Source: Planctomycetaceae bacterium
Lineage (GTDB): Bacteria; Planctomycetota; Planctomycetia; Pirellulales; Pirellulaceae
Assembly (NCBI GenBank): GCA_947463915.1
Contig: CANHVO010000027.1
Location: 1 to 33,388 of the forward strand
Direction of reading: 5' to 3'
DNA: 33,388 nucleotides
Part shown: positions 8,485 through 17,521 of the stretch, piece after piece
Layout: every line of letters starts with the position of its first letter
How positions within the stretch are numbered: the stretch's first letter is position 1
Made by a program: the position numbers and the translations under genes
Notes under the pieces: model-generated
What the model was told of the DNA's origin: nothing
What the model saw: the letters and a program-made list of their open reading frames with translations, nothing else
The model's database searches: none

Positions 8485-8602
8485 GTCACCCTCCCTCTGG
8501 GAGGGTCGGCCAAAGGCCGGGGAGGGTGAAGTGCCATGTGCAATTGTACAATTCAGTTCACACTCCCCTCGCTTCGCTCGACCCTCACAGAGGGAGGGTG
8601 AC
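8485..8602. repeat. Long imperfect inverted repeat between fumC and ileS
   Basis: The 24-nt arms 8485-8508 and 8579-8602 (beginning gtcaccctccctct) pair with a single mismatch across a 70-nt spacer that itself contains cggccaaaggccg. A further gagggagggtggc fragment lies at 8620-8633. This is a dispersed planctomycete-type intergenic repeat, with no coding potential and no T-tract. Confidence 0.75.
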
Positions 8603-8692
8603 TAATCCGGAGGCTCTACGGAGGGAGGGTGGCTTAGAGCTGCAAAACAATTGGGAAAATTGTTCGACACTCATTGGGTTAATTGTTTTACT

Positions 8693-11600
8693 CTAGGCAC
8701 TAACGACTTTCAGGCCGAGTTGGACTGAAAAATCTGCTAGCTCGACCGTTTCGAGTTCTACGCTGACTGCCGATGTGTCCATAGTAAGTCGCACGGCCAG
8801 TGTCTCTTCACAGATGTGATCACGATTCTCTTGGATCGCGTCCTGGATCAATGTCTCCGGGCTTTGCAGTACAACTTCGATCCGGTCCGCGAAATCGCAT
8901 TGGCGCTTCTTTCGCATGTCTTGGATCAAACGAATCGCATCGTTTGCAATTCCATCGCGGATCAACTCGTCTGTCAATTCGGTGTTGAGCGCAACCACGC
9001 AGTTCTTGCCCTGCGATGCGGCCCAACCAGCTTTGGCATTCATCCGAACTTGAATGTCCTCGTTGTCCAGTTCGATGATCTTGTCATCGATCGACAACGA
9101 GATCTTTCCGTGCAATGTCATTTGCTCAAGCAACTGAGCGCCCGAAGCGGTCCCAAGGGCTTGCTTTAGCTTGGGCAAGAGTGGCCCGACCCGAGGGCCT
9201 AGTTTTCGGAAGTTTGGTTGCACGGAGTATTCCACGAATGGACTGGCTCCGCTTGCGTAATGGATCTCTTTTACGTTGATCTCGGCCCGAACAATGTCGT
9301 CGTGCTTCTTGAGCCATTCAATATGCGATTCGTCAGCCAAGGTGACTTCGACACGGCTGAGTGTTTGACGGACCTTCAACTTCGCGTCCATTCTAGCGGA
9401 CCTGCCTAGCGACGCGATTTCACGGAGAAGGTTCATCCGGAGATTGAGCACTGGATCGGTTGAAGCAAAATCTCCGCTTGGAAAATCGCAGAGGTGAACG
9501 CTCTCGCGAACTCCGCTTAAGTCTCCCTTGAGATGTCGCCATAGGACTTCGGCAACAAAAGGAGTAAACGGCGCAATCAGCTTTGAGATGACGACTAGAC
9601 TTTCGTAGAGCGTCCAATAGGCATCCAGTTTTTCCGGTGCCTGCTTGTCCGCAGCCCAATAGCGGGATCGGCTGCGACGAACGTACCAGTTGCTGAGAGC
9701 GTCAACCAAACTATTGAGAGTCTGGCAAGCGCCGTAACTATCGTATTTGTCCATCCGCTCGACGACATCTTTGCATGCGGCGGCCAGTTCGCTCATCATC
9801 CATCGATCCAGCTCACTGCGTTGCTCAATCGGTCGATAAGTCGGCGACTTTGCGAACTCAGACGAATTCATTTGGTCCAGCGATCCCGCGATATCGGCTG
9901 GCCCCTGGAAGCCATCGATCTCAGCGTAAATCGTAAAGAAACTGAAGACGTTCCAGAGTCGCAGAATAAACTCAGGGATACTGTCCTTGATCGCCCGCTC
10001 GCTATAGAGGATCGAATTCCATGGTGGCTGATTTGCGAACAAGTACCAGCGGAGCGCGTCAGCACCGTACTTGTCGAAAATTTCTTGCGGGCTTCGATAG
10101 TTGCGAAGCGACTTCGACATCTTGCCAGTCTTGACAGCAAACTCGCTCCCAAGAGCCTCGCGTGCTTCTTCTTCGGTGAGGAAGCGTTGTTTGCCGTCCT
10201 TGCTCTCGTACCATTCGGCCATCATCAGCCCGAGGACAATGCAATTCTTGAACGGATGCGGATAAGCGATCTCTTCTTTGCTGAAGAGCATCGTGCTGAT
10301 CGCTAGCTGACTGTAGAACCAACCACGTGTTTGATCGAGTGCTTCGCTGATGAAATCGGCAGGGAATTGGTCTTGAAACGACTCCGCGTTTTTGTGCGGA
10401 TATCCCCATTGGGCGAACGGCATCGCACCGCTGTCGTACCAACAATCGATCACTTCCGTGACACGCCGCATCTTGGCGCCAGCCTCGAATGGTGAGTCGT
10501 AAAGAATAGCGTCGATGTAAGGCTTGTGGACGCGCAAGTCATCGACCAAATCGGGATTCTTTGCCTTGGCCTCGAGCCAAACTTCGGTGCCGGTGATGCC
10601 TGGTTTGGCGAGCAATTCATCATAGCTGCCGATGGCTTCCATTTGTCCGGTTGACTCGCAAACCCAGATTGGGAGCGGTGTTCCCCAATAGCGTTCACGC
10701 GACAAAGCCCAGTCGACATTCGACTCGAGGAAATTGCCAAAGCGGCCAGGACCGATATGCTCGGGCAACCAACCGATCTGCTTGTTGTTCTCCAACATCG
10801 CGTCCCGGAACTTGGTGGTTCGGATGAACCAACTTTCGCGGGGGTACTGGATGAGTGGGTCTTCGCTTGCACGCCAACAGAACGGATAATCGTGCAGGTA
10901 TTGTTCTTGATGCCAAAGCTTACCCTCATCACGCAATCGACGCGTGATGGGTTTGTCTGCATCCTTCACCCAAACCCCTTCGTAGTCCGGTGCCTCAGAT
11001 GTGAAGCGACCGTTGGGTGCAACAGCGCAAAGCAGCGGCAATTGCGCTGGCGTGTTGAAACGTGCCTTTTCAGCAACGAGCACTTCGTAGTCCGCTTCAC
11101 CGAACGGAGGTGCCATGTGAACAAGTCCGGTTCCGGAATCGATCGTAACGAAGCTGGCTTCGACGACTCGCCACGATGGTCGATGTTGCCCGCCACCATC
11201 CTTGAGCTCAGCCAGCTCTTTCGATTGCTGGTCATAGTAGTAAGGAAACGGGGGGACATACTTGAGATCCAGCAGTTCGGCCCCTTTGACTGTCTTTTGA
11301 ACCGTCAACGTTCGCTTGGTCTTTTCAGCCAACGAAGCCACCAACGCAGCGGCAACGACAATTGTTTCACCCGTTTCGCCATCTGTGCAATACGCGTAAT
11401 CGAGCTTGGAATTGACGGCTGCAAACTGGTTGCTTGGCAAAGTCCACGGCGTTGTAGTCCAAACAACCAGCGAAGTATTCTCGATACCTTCGAGTGGGAA
11501 GCGGACATAAACGCTTGGGTCGGCCACTTCGCGATAGCCTTGGCCTACTTCGCCAGAGCTAAGAGCAGTACCACCTTGTGCCCACCACCATACGATTTTG

Positions 11601-12127
11601 TGTCCACGATAGAGGAGTCCTCGATCGAAGAAATTTTTGAGCGACCACCATACGCTTTCGATGTAGCTTTGATGGTACGTCACGTAAGCTTGCGAGAGGT
11701 CGATCCAGAAGCCGAGGCGTTCGGTCATGCGTTCCCACTCTTGCATGTAACGCCACACGCTTTGTTGGCAGCGTTGGATAAAAGCTTCGATGCCGAACGC
11801 TTCGATTTCTTCTTTGCTGTGGATGCCGAGTTCTTTGCAGACTTCGACTTCTACAGGCAAGCCGTGCGTATCCCATCCCGCTTTCCGTTCACAGCGGTAG
11901 CCGCGCATGGTACGGTAGCGAGGGAATAGGTCCTTGATCGCGCGAGTTAAGCAATGGCCGGGGTGCGGCATGCCGTTGGCGGTCGGGGGGCCTTCGAAGA
12001 AGACGAAAGCCGGAGCGTCTTTTCTGAGCTCGAGCGACTTTTCATAAATGCGATTTTGTTTCCAAAAAGCGAGGGTTTCGTCTTCGAGTTTTGGAAACTT
12101 GATGTCGGTCTTAACAGCTTGGAACAT
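8693..12127 (-). CDS. ileS: Isoleucyl-tRNA synthetase
   Basis: This class I synthetase charges tRNA-Ile in the cytoplasm. Its 1144 residues fit the long, eukaryote-like IleRS type. The Rossmann signature is GMPHPGH (HxGH at 55-58), the KMSKS loop is GKMSKS (669-673), and [14 protein letters not shown] and [13 protein letters not shown] are also typical. The editing domain lies between, with [15 protein letters not shown]. The ATG at 12127 gives the family N-terminus ([16 protein letters not shown]). The in-frame extension to 12298 runs through several hairpins and encodes unrelated sequence, so it is rejected. It is not obviously in an operon with its neighbours. Confidence 0.95.
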   Translation of the reverse strand: MFQAVKTDIKFPKLEDETLAFWKQNRIYEKSLELRKDAPAFVFFEGPPTANGMPHPGHCLTRAIKDLFPRYRTMRGYRCERKAGWDTHGLPVEVEVCKELGIHSKEEIEAFGIEAFIQRCQQSVWRYMQEWERMTERLGFWIDLSQAYVTYHQSYIESVWWSLKNFFDRGLLYRGHKIVWWWAQGGTALSSGEVGQGYREVADPSVYVRFPLEGIENTSLVVWTTTPWTLPSNQFAAVNSKLDYAYCTDGETGETIVVAAALVASLAEKTKRTLTVQKTVKGAELLDLKYVPPFPYYYDQQSKELAELKDGGGQHRPSWRVVEASFVTIDSGTGLVHMAPPFGEADYEVLVAEKARFNTPAQLPLLCAVAPNGRFTSEAPDYEGVWVKDADKPITRRLRDEGKLWHQEQYLHDYPFCWRASEDPLIQYPRESWFIRTTKFRDAMLENNKQIGWLPEHIGPGRFGNFLESNVDWALSRERYWGTPLPIWVCESTGQMEAIGSYDELLAKPGITGTEVWLEAKAKNPDLVDDLRVHKPYIDAILYDSPFEAGAKMRRVTEVIDCWYDSGAMPFAQWGYPHKNAESFQDQFPADFISEALDQTRGWFYSQLAISTMLFSKEEIAYPHPFKNCIVLGLMMAEWYESKDGKQRFLTEEEAREALGSEFAVKTGKMSKSLRNYRSPQEIFDKYGADALRWYLFANQPPWNSILYSERAIKDSIPEFILRLWNVFSFFTIYAEIDGFQGPADIAGSLDQMNSSEFAKSPTYRPIEQRSELDRWMMSELAAACKDVVERMDKYDSYGACQTLNSLVDALSNWYVRRSRSRYWAADKQAPEKLDAYWTLYESLVVISKLIAPFTPFVAEVLWRHLKGDLSGVRESVHLCDFPSGDFASTDPVLNLRMNLLREIASLGRSARMDAKLKVRQTLSRVEVTLADESHIEWLKKHDDIVRAEINVKEIHYASGASPFVEYSVQPNFRKLGPRVGPLLPKLKQALGTASGAQLLEQMTLHGKISLSIDDKIIELDNEDIQVRMNAKAGWAASQGKNCVVALNTELTDELIRDGIANDAIRLIQDMRKKRQCDFADRIEVVLQSPETLIQDAIQENRDHICEETLAVRLTMDTSAVSVELETVELADFSVQLGLKVVSA

Positions 12128-12178
12128 GACCTGAAATCGGGAGGCGGATGAAAGGGGTCGGCAATACGCGGATCCGAG

Positions 12179-12325
12179 ACCCACGCAAGAGCGATCGCGT
12201 CGCTCGTGGGCGCAAATCATAGACTTTTCATCCCGTTTCGGGTATCGCCGAATTGAGATTGAGTGATCATAAAGTCGCATCCGGCAGATGCGACCCACGG
12301 TGGGTCACTCTTGCTGAGAGTGACC
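12179..12325. repeat. Cluster of three hairpins upstream of ileS
   Basis: GAGCGA/TCGCTC lies inside a cccacg/cgtggg outer pair at 12179-12209. GTCGCATC/GATGCGAC spans 12274-12294 and GGTCACTCT/AGAGTGACC spans 12303-12325. They fall in the ileS leader and could fold in its mRNA. None resembles a known riboswitch or T-box. Confidence 0.5.
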
Positions 12326-12328
12326 GCT

Positions 12329-12430
12329 GTAGCTGGATTCGTGAGAATTCAGCTAAGAATCGTGACGAACTGAATTCTGGCGAATCCAGCTACGAGTTGT
12401 GACGAACTGAATTCTGGCGAATCCAGCTAC
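12329..12430. repeat. gaattctggcgaatccag repeat family, cluster 1
   Basis: One arm in the gtagctggattc orientation (12329-12354) is followed by two arms in the ctgaattctggcgaatcc orientation (12370-12393 and 12407-12430). Together they form alternative hairpins. The same family recurs at 13331-13409 and 14171-14401. Confidence 0.85.
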
Positions 12431-12462
12431 GATTAGTAAACGACCGTGCCTTTGCAACCAAA

Positions 12463-12975
12463 TCAGTCGATTTCGTCGAGATCAGGACCAATTTCCTCGT
12501 CTTCGTCAAGGATTTCGCCGTTTCCAATCTCGACATCGGCATCGGTAACCAATCCATCGTCAGCCGGTTCGATTTCGTACTCGTCGTCGAGTTCCTCTTC
12601 GAAATCATCATCAAAGTCGTCGTCAAAATCATCTTCGTCGAAATCCTCAAAGGGATCTGGCTCTTCGTCTTCCGTATCCTCCTTGATCGGGTCCTCTTCG
12701 AGCTCGTCTTCATCCTCGCCCCATGATGCGCGAATTGGTGGACGGGCTGGCGATTCGACTTTGAGAGCCATTTCGAACCAATCTTGCAATGGCTTACCGA
12801 ATTCGACTGGAGGCTCAACGGTCCCGATTTCGCTGCTGTTGATGTCAGCGGGGTCAATGTCGTTGACTGTGTCCAAATCGATTCCACAAGTGAGTTCAGG
12901 CAAATACGGTTCGTCCTGAACTGCACAATTGCCGTCGAATCCGTTTTCTAAACGTGAATGAATGACTAAGTTCAC
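12463..12975 (-). CDS. Highly acidic protein of unknown function
   Basis: This 170-residue protein starts at GTG, with GGTGGAG about 7 nt upstream. The N-terminal half is of ordinary composition and contains PVEFGKPLQDWFEMALKV and RPPIRASWG. From about residue 88 to the end it is dominated by Asp and Glu, including runs such as EDFDEDDFDDDFDDDFEEE. A folded or helical motif followed by a disordered acidic tail is the likely form, as in proteins that bind basic partners. No known family was recognised. A Ser-rich open frame on the other strand is the antisense of the acidic codons. Confidence 0.65.
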   Translation of the reverse strand: MNLVIHSRLENGFDGNCAVQDEPYLPELTCGIDLDTVNDIDPADINSSEIGTVEPPVEFGKPLQDWFEMALKVESPARPPIRASWGEDEDELEEDPIKEDTEDEEPDPFEDFDEDDFDDDFDDDFEEELDDEYEIEPADDGLVTDADVEIGNGEILDEDEEIGPDLDEID

Positions 12976-13330
12976 CGACTAGCTCCACCAATAGGCGTAT
13001 CGAAGTGTGTGTGTACAAATAGTTCGTTTCGCAACGGAACAATGATTCGGGTGCGAAACCTGATTTTGCTTTGGTTTCGGAACGCTTAGCGTCTCTCGAC
13101 TGAACCGGACTGTCAACTACCATTTCATCGGTTTTAGAAAGTAGATCGAACTGGACCCCGACCATGTATCGGATAGTATTTTGTCAAGCCGGATTCTTGG
13201 CGAAAATGTGAGGCCACGAATCCTGTCCGCGAAGCATCATTAAAAATTCGTTTAACAGTCAGCCGTAGGCGTACTTCTAGCTTTAGCGTGCGCGATGGGC
13301 CGTCCGTTATGCGATCGGCAGGAATTATAC

Positions 13331-13409
13331 GTAGCTGGATTCGCCAGAATTCAGAACTCACTGAATTCTGGCGAATCCAGCTACTACGAATTCTGGCGAA
13401 TCCAGCTAC
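13331..13409. repeat. gaattctggcgaatccag repeat family, cluster 2 (complete hairpin)
   Basis: A perfect 24-bp stem joins 13331-13354 to 13361-13384 around a 6-nt loop, and is followed by an extra arm at 13388-13409. This is the clearest complete copy in the window. The rest of the gap 12976-13466 holds no credible gene. Confidence 0.9.
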
Positions 13410-13433
13410 TACGAATCTTGACGGGTACTTGGG

Positions 13434-13460
13434 GCAAGCCGGCTGAAGCCGGTACACCAA
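13434..13460. repeat. Single arm of the gccggctgaagccggtacacc repeat
   Basis: The same arm recurs as a full hairpin at 15622-15721 and as a single arm at 26465-26487. It lies just beyond the 3' end of pyrE. Confidence 0.75.
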
Positions 13461-13466
13461 CGGGGA

Positions 13467-14027
13467 CTATCGGGGAAAATCTTCAATGGTCAGCAACGTT
13501 GCGAGCGGGATTCCGGCCGCCTGAAAGGCCGCGGCCCCTCCCTCAAGTCGATCGATCACGCCCAAGACTCCGATCACTTCCAATCCAAACTCTTTTGCCG
13601 CGGTTGCAGCTTTCAATGCACTTCCGCCACTTGTGATGACATCCTCAACGATCACGCACTTCATTCCAGGCTTCACCGGGCCTTCGACCAGCTTTCCAGT
13701 CCCGTGCTGTTTTGCCTCTTTTCGGACCATGAAGCCGAGCAAATTTTTATTCTTTAAACCGGCATGAACTACGATTGACGCCGTGATTGGATCTGCGCCG
13801 ATGGCTAGCCCACCCACGGCATCAGGCATCGCTCCAAAATGCCCAGCAAGAATCATTTCCAGCATTCCGGCTGCGATTTGATTTGAACCCTGCGGGTGAA
13901 GAGTTATTGTTCGGCAATCCAAGTAGTAAGAAGCCTTCTTGCCGCTCGCTAACGTGAAATCCCCGAATTGAAGAGCATGCTCTCGAACAAGTGAAATGAG
14001 TGCATTGCGATCGTAGGCTAGATTCAT
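13467..14027 (-). CDS. pyrE: Orotate phosphoribosyltransferase
   Basis: This enzyme transfers the phosphoribosyl group of PRPP to orotate to give orotidine monophosphate in pyrimidine synthesis. Its 186 residues fit the family. The PRPP-binding motif VIVEDVITSGGSAL is intact, the early region reads FTLASGKKASYYLDCR as in PyrE, and a flexible loop, MVRKEAKQHGTG, supplies catalytic lysines. The ATG at 14027 fits the family start (MNLAYDRNALISLVRE); the longer frame to 14135 is rejected. No Shine-Dalgarno site is obvious. It stands alone, with the gaattctggcgaatcc hairpin repeats in the gaps on both sides. Confidence 0.93.
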   Translation of the reverse strand: MNLAYDRNALISLVREHALQFGDFTLASGKKASYYLDCRTITLHPQGSNQIAAGMLEMILAGHFGAMPDAVGGLAIGADPITASIVVHAGLKNKNLLGFMVRKEAKQHGTGKLVEGPVKPGMKCVIVEDVITSGGSALKAATAAKEFGLEVIGVLGVIDRLEGGAAAFQAAGIPLATLLTIEDFPR

Positions 14028-14170
14028 GAGATTCAAATGTGAGGGGAATGAGAATGCGTTTCCAGCCGGACAAAGCCGTGCGAACGCTAGCTTTTCCGAC
14101 GGGCGTAAGTGTAACGCCAGGATCAAAGGTCGCACAGCGCCGTTAGGCGAGCGACGGGATGAAAACTACG

Positions 14171-14401
14171 GTAGCTGGATTCGTAAGAATTCAGCTCTAA
14201 GGCAAGCGACGGTGTTCTTCGAACATAGCACGACAAGCAAGCTTGTTAATTCAGTAGATTCCGCGTCGTGCTACGGTAGTTTTCACGCTGCCATTCGCTT
14301 AACTGATTTCGGAAGTATCCAGTACTAACTGAATTCTGGCGAATCCAGTTACGAAATTCTTGCGAATCGAGAACTAACTGAATTCTGGCGAATCCAGCTA
14401 C
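14171..14401. repeat. gaattctggcgaatccag repeat family, cluster 3
   Basis: One arm in the gtagctggattc orientation (14171-14196) is followed by complementary-type arms at 14329-14352 and 14378-14401. Decayed arms lie at 14302-14325 and 14353-14372. The cluster fills most of the divergent gap between pyrE and the next + strand gene, so promoters of both genes must lie in or next to it. Confidence 0.8.
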
Positions 14402-14459
14402 GAATCGTATTGCTCACGAACCGAAGATTCCGTTACTGTCCGACTCGAGGATTACAAAC

Positions 14460-15596
14460 ATGCGCGATAGTACCCGAACAAAATTACTGGCTCTCAGCCA
14501 AAACTGCCTGCTGGCGGTTTTGTTCGCTCATTGTCTGGGTTGCCACATGACAGCCCCAATGCACACTTGGAAGGCCTCCAAAGTCGCAAAAGCGGGGCAC
14601 GTCCGAGTTGCCGTGGCACCTATCGGCGGAGATCCAGCCGTGGCGCAACGCTTGCAAGACGTAATGCGACAGGTGCAACCGCAGCCGAACCCTTTGGTGG
14701 CAGCTCTTCATCCGGCCGAGCTGGAACAAGCGGGCGGAATTCGGCTGGTCTCTTATGACAATCAGCCCAATGAAATGGCTACCCTAAATGCTGCACGACG
14801 TGCTGGCATGGATTTTATCTTACAAGGCCATGTTCTCAGCGATGATTTAGACACTCCACCGCCCGAACCGAACAAAAAAAAGCGATTCAGCATCTTTAAG
14901 CCGAAGAAAAAAGTGGAAAGCATTTCCGTCCATTGGGTTGTTACCGATGTCAACTCGGGGCTAAAAATCAGGGATGAAACCGTCGCCATGGATCGTTTGC
15001 AAGCGGAACGTGAGTTTCCCGACCTGCAGAAACAAACCCAAGCGGGTGATGGTCGAGTTTTGATGGCGACCGCCCGTCGATCCTGGTCGCTAGTCGCCCC
15101 GATGAATGAGCCCGTCGACGCAACATTGGATTTGCCCTGGTTTATGCGTGGCTCATCTCAGGTTCGAAAAGGCAATGGATATGCAAGGCAAGGGCGATGG
15201 GATTTGGCGGAGGCCGAATGGCAGGAGGCAGCATCATTGCATCCATGGAACACCGCCGCTTGGACCAATCTCAGCTTAGCCGCGGTCGCCAAGGAGGACT
15301 TTCAACTGGCTCGAGACCGATTGAAACACGCGAATACCTTTTTGCCGGGCGACTCGACATTTCCAACGCTCACTTGGATCGAACAACGTCAGCAGGAGCA
15401 TCATCTTTCACTGAATTTGCCGGAGCCAGAATCAGGTTGGACACTCGCAAAACCTCCTAAAACCGTTCGACCCGACGAAGTTCCACCTTCTCCGCCGAGA
15501 GATCTCAAGGAAATGCCGTGGTGGACCGCCGTTCCGTTCTTGCCGCCTCCCGGCTGGACCTGGAAGAAATGGTTGACGCAGCCGATAGTGCTGTGA
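14460..15596 (+). CDS. Exported TPR-containing protein, possible lipoprotein
   Basis: The protein has 378 residues. A hydrophobic N-terminal segment (LLAVLFAHCLGC) ends at C28, a weak lipobox, so it may be lipid-anchored in the periplasm. Residues 45-190 form an alpha/beta region with RVAVAPIGGDP and GMDFILQGHVLSDD. This recalls lipoproteins that combine a TolB-like or FlgO-like N-terminal fold with later repeats, but no family is firmly recognised. Residues 235-300 show TPR-like helices (GNGYARQGRWDLAEAEWQEA, then LHPWNTAAWTNLSLA). The C-terminus is proline-rich. The function is unknown. It is followed by a long repeat element, not by a linked gene. Confidence 0.7.
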   Translation: MRDSTRTKLLALSQNCLLAVLFAHCLGCHMTAPMHTWKASKVAKAGHVRVAVAPIGGDPAVAQRLQDVMRQVQPQPNPLVAALHPAELEQAGGIRLVSYDNQPNEMATLNAARRAGMDFILQGHVLSDDLDTPPPEPNKKKRFSIFKPKKKVESISVHWVVTDVNSGLKIRDETVAMDRLQAEREFPDLQKQTQAGDGRVLMATARRSWSLVAPMNEPVDATLDLPWFMRGSSQVRKGNGYARQGRWDLAEAEWQEAASLHPWNTAAWTNLSLAAVAKEDFQLARDRLKHANTFLPGDSTFPTLTWIEQRQQEHHLSLNLPEPESGWTLAKPPKTVRPDEVPPSPPRDLKEMPWWTAVPFLPPPGWTWKKWLTQPIVL

Positions 15597-15621
15597 TCGA
15601 AAAGACTGCTATACTTAGAAA

Positions 15622-15721
15622 CCCTAGTTGGTGTACTGGTTTCAGCCGGCTGACGAAGGTGTACCAACCTTTTGCCGGCTGAAGCCGGTACACCAAACTA
15701 AATCCGGTACACCAACTAGGG
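15622..15721. repeat. Nested hairpin of the gccggctgaagccggtacacc family
   Basis: Outer arms of 15 nt (15622-15636 and 15707-15721) pair perfectly. Inner arms 15628-15650 and 15674-15696 pair over 23 nt with two wobble positions. It separates the TPR protein gene from the response regulator gene and could stop or process transcripts, but it has no T-tract. Confidence 0.8.
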
Positions 15722-15760
15722 CCAGATCTTCGGCCGTCATCCCACCTTGATTGCAAAACT

Positions 15761-16237
15761 ATGCCTATTGCCCCCCGTTGGCAAACTGAGAATCGTACCC
15801 CACGCATCCTAATCGTGGACGATGACTTTGAAATTGCTGACCCCGTTAAGTTTGCCTTGCAGAAACTCGGTTATGAAGTCACCCATGCACCCGATGGTAA
15901 TCAGGGGGTCGCGGCCATTCCCGTCGTGGATCCGGACTTGATGGTCCTGGACATGATGATGCCTGGACGAAGCGGTTTCTTGGTCCTTGAGTATCTGCGG
16001 ACGACGAAGCGCGATGGCGTTCGAGTTATCATGGTCACGGCCAACGAAGGGGAACGGCACCAAACCTATGCCCGCATGCTTGGCGCCGACGACTACATGC
16101 ACAAGCCATTTGCGATGGATCGCCTGGTACAACGTGTACAAGAACTGTTGGCTGAACCATTTGCGGATGGCAAACCTGCTGACAGCGAACATGAAGATAG
16201 CGAGCCCGCAGCCAACATTCAGAAAGATCCAGAATGA
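15761..16237 (+). CDS. Stand-alone response regulator receiver protein
   Basis: This 158-residue protein contains a single CheY-type receiver domain: acidic cluster VDDD (near residues 25-28), phosphoacceptor D64 in MVLDMMMPG, switch T93 in VMVTANEG, and K115 in YMHKPF. All key residues are present, so it should accept a phosphoryl group from a histidine kinase. After residue 125 there is only a polar acidic tail with no output domain. Its stop overlaps the mtnA start as ATGA, so the two are cotranslated. The matching kinase is not in this window. The partner and output are unknown. Confidence 0.88.
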   Translation: MPIAPRWQTENRTPRILIVDDDFEIADPVKFALQKLGYEVTHAPDGNQGVAAIPVVDPDLMVLDMMMPGRSGFLVLEYLRTTKRDGVRVIMVTANEGERHQTYARMLGADDYMHKPFAMDRLVQRVQELLAEPFADGKPADSEHEDSEPAANIQKDPE

Positions 16238-17310
16238 CCGCGACGCAACTTCCTGTTCAACAAGTTTATTCCGTTCAATGGGCCGGCGACATTCGCGGTT
16301 GCCTGCAACTTATCGATCAAACGTTGCTGCCACTGCAGCTCAAAGTGCTGTCGCTATCCACTATCGAGGAAACGTTCGAGGCCATTGTCACGCTTCGGGT
16401 ACGAGGCGCACCGGCTATCGGCATCGCGGCCGCGTACGGCGTGGTGTTGGGATTTCAGAAAGCACTCCATGGCTCGACGGTTAGCGAGTCTCGCGAGATC
16501 GCCTTTCAAGCATGCGATTACTTGGCAACAAGCCGCCCCACCGCTGTCAACTTGTTTTGGGCATTGGATAGGATGCGAGCGGTTGTCGAACGAAACAAAA
16601 ATCTTGCGGAGCCTGCCGACATAGCCCAAGCATTGCTCCGCGAAGCTCGATTGATCCACGACGAAGATCGACGTATGTGTCATGCAATTGGAGAGTTTGG
16701 GGCACAATTGCTTGAGGACAATTCAGGAGTTCTAACGCATTGCAACACGGGTGGCTTAGCGACCTCGGAGTACGGCACGGCCTTGTCCGCCATTTTTACA
16801 GCACAAGATCAAGGTAAGAACCTGCATGTTTATGCGGACGAAACGCGACCATTGCTTCAAGGTTCTCGATTGACCGCGTGGGAATTGCAACAACGACAAG
16901 TTCCTTGCACAGTCATTTGCGATTCAATGGCTGCACAAGTAATGCGTGAAGGCAAAATCCAAGCCGTCATCGTCGGTGCCGATCGAATCACGGCCCGAGG
17001 CGACACAGCGAACAAAATCGGAACCTACGGCGTAGCTGTCTTAGCAAAACACCACAACATACCCTTTTATGTGGCCGCACCGCGAAGCACGTTCGATCTA
17101 TCGATTGTCAGTGGCGATGATATTCCGATCGAACAACGCAAAGCGGATGAAATCGTGAATGGCTTTGGCCGTCAAACGGCCCCGAGCGGCATCGAAGTCT
17201 ACAACCCAGCATTCGATGTCACTCCGGCAGAGTTGATCACTGCCATTGTTACCGAGCGAGGAATCATCGCACCGGTCTGCGAAGAAAACGTGCGTGGTTG
17301 CATCGGATAG
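16234..17310 (+). CDS. mtnA: Methylthioribose-1-phosphate isomerase
   Basis: This enzyme isomerises 5-methylthioribose 1-phosphate to methylthioribulose 1-phosphate in the methionine salvage pathway. It belongs to the eIF2B-alpha-like fold. Its 358 residues are normal. Visible signatures are VRGAPAIGIAAAYGV, catalytic Cys170 in LTHCNTGGLAT, YADETRPLLQGSRLTAWEL, and Asp250 in VGADRITARGD followed by NKIGTYG. The ATG overlaps the stop of the response regulator gene. No other salvage genes are nearby. Close homologues include ribose-1,5-bisphosphate isomerases, but the Cys/Asp pair and surrounding motifs favour MtnA. Confidence 0.93.
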   Translation: MTATQLPVQQVYSVQWAGDIRGCLQLIDQTLLPLQLKVLSLSTIEETFEAIVTLRVRGAPAIGIAAAYGVVLGFQKALHGSTVSESREIAFQACDYLATSRPTAVNLFWALDRMRAVVERNKNLAEPADIAQALLREARLIHDEDRRMCHAIGEFGAQLLEDNSGVLTHCNTGGLATSEYGTALSAIFTAQDQGKNLHVYADETRPLLQGSRLTAWELQQRQVPCTVICDSMAAQVMREGKIQAVIVGADRITARGDTANKIGTYGVAVLAKHHNIPFYVAAPRSTFDLSIVSGDDIPIEQRKADEIVNGFGRQTAPSGIEVYNPAFDVTPAELITAIVTERGIIAPVCEENVRGCIG

Positions 17311-17337
17311 GTAGCCAGGGACGCTATGAAGCATGGA

Positions 17338-17430
17338 CGCTGTGAAGCATCTTGTAGCGAAACTCGTCAAGAGTTTCGGTAGTTTAGGCAATCCCGCCGA
17401 AAGTCTTGACGACTTTCGCTACACAAAAGC
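17338..17430 (+). repeat. MITE-like palindromic repeat, copy 1
   Basis: A 93-nt unit starts at cgctgtgaagcatc and contains the internal stems gtagcgaaactcgtcaag and cttgacgactttcgctac. It matches the reverse complement of 21466-21558 over its whole length with only scattered differences. A degraded end motif (aatgccgcacagcg) follows at 17447-17460, so the full element may be about 125 nt with inverted ends. Confidence 0.8.
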
Positions 17431-17521
17431 CTGTTTTTAACAGCGCAAAATGCCGCACAGCGTTGCCCTACCGAGCGTGCCTCGAAGCGAGTTGACGGTA
17501 AGCATGAAAGAGATAGCGAAA

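Noticed and set aside
10757-11929. 390-codon + strand reading frame
   Set aside because: It lies antisense inside ileS and has no family features.
12128-12298. N-terminal extension of ileS
   Set aside because: It contains three hairpins and no family similarity; the conserved N-terminus begins at the ATG at 12127.
12446-12919. Ser-rich + strand reading frame
   Set aside because: It is the antisense of the Asp/Glu codons (GAY/GAR) of the acidic protein, which has a better start site.
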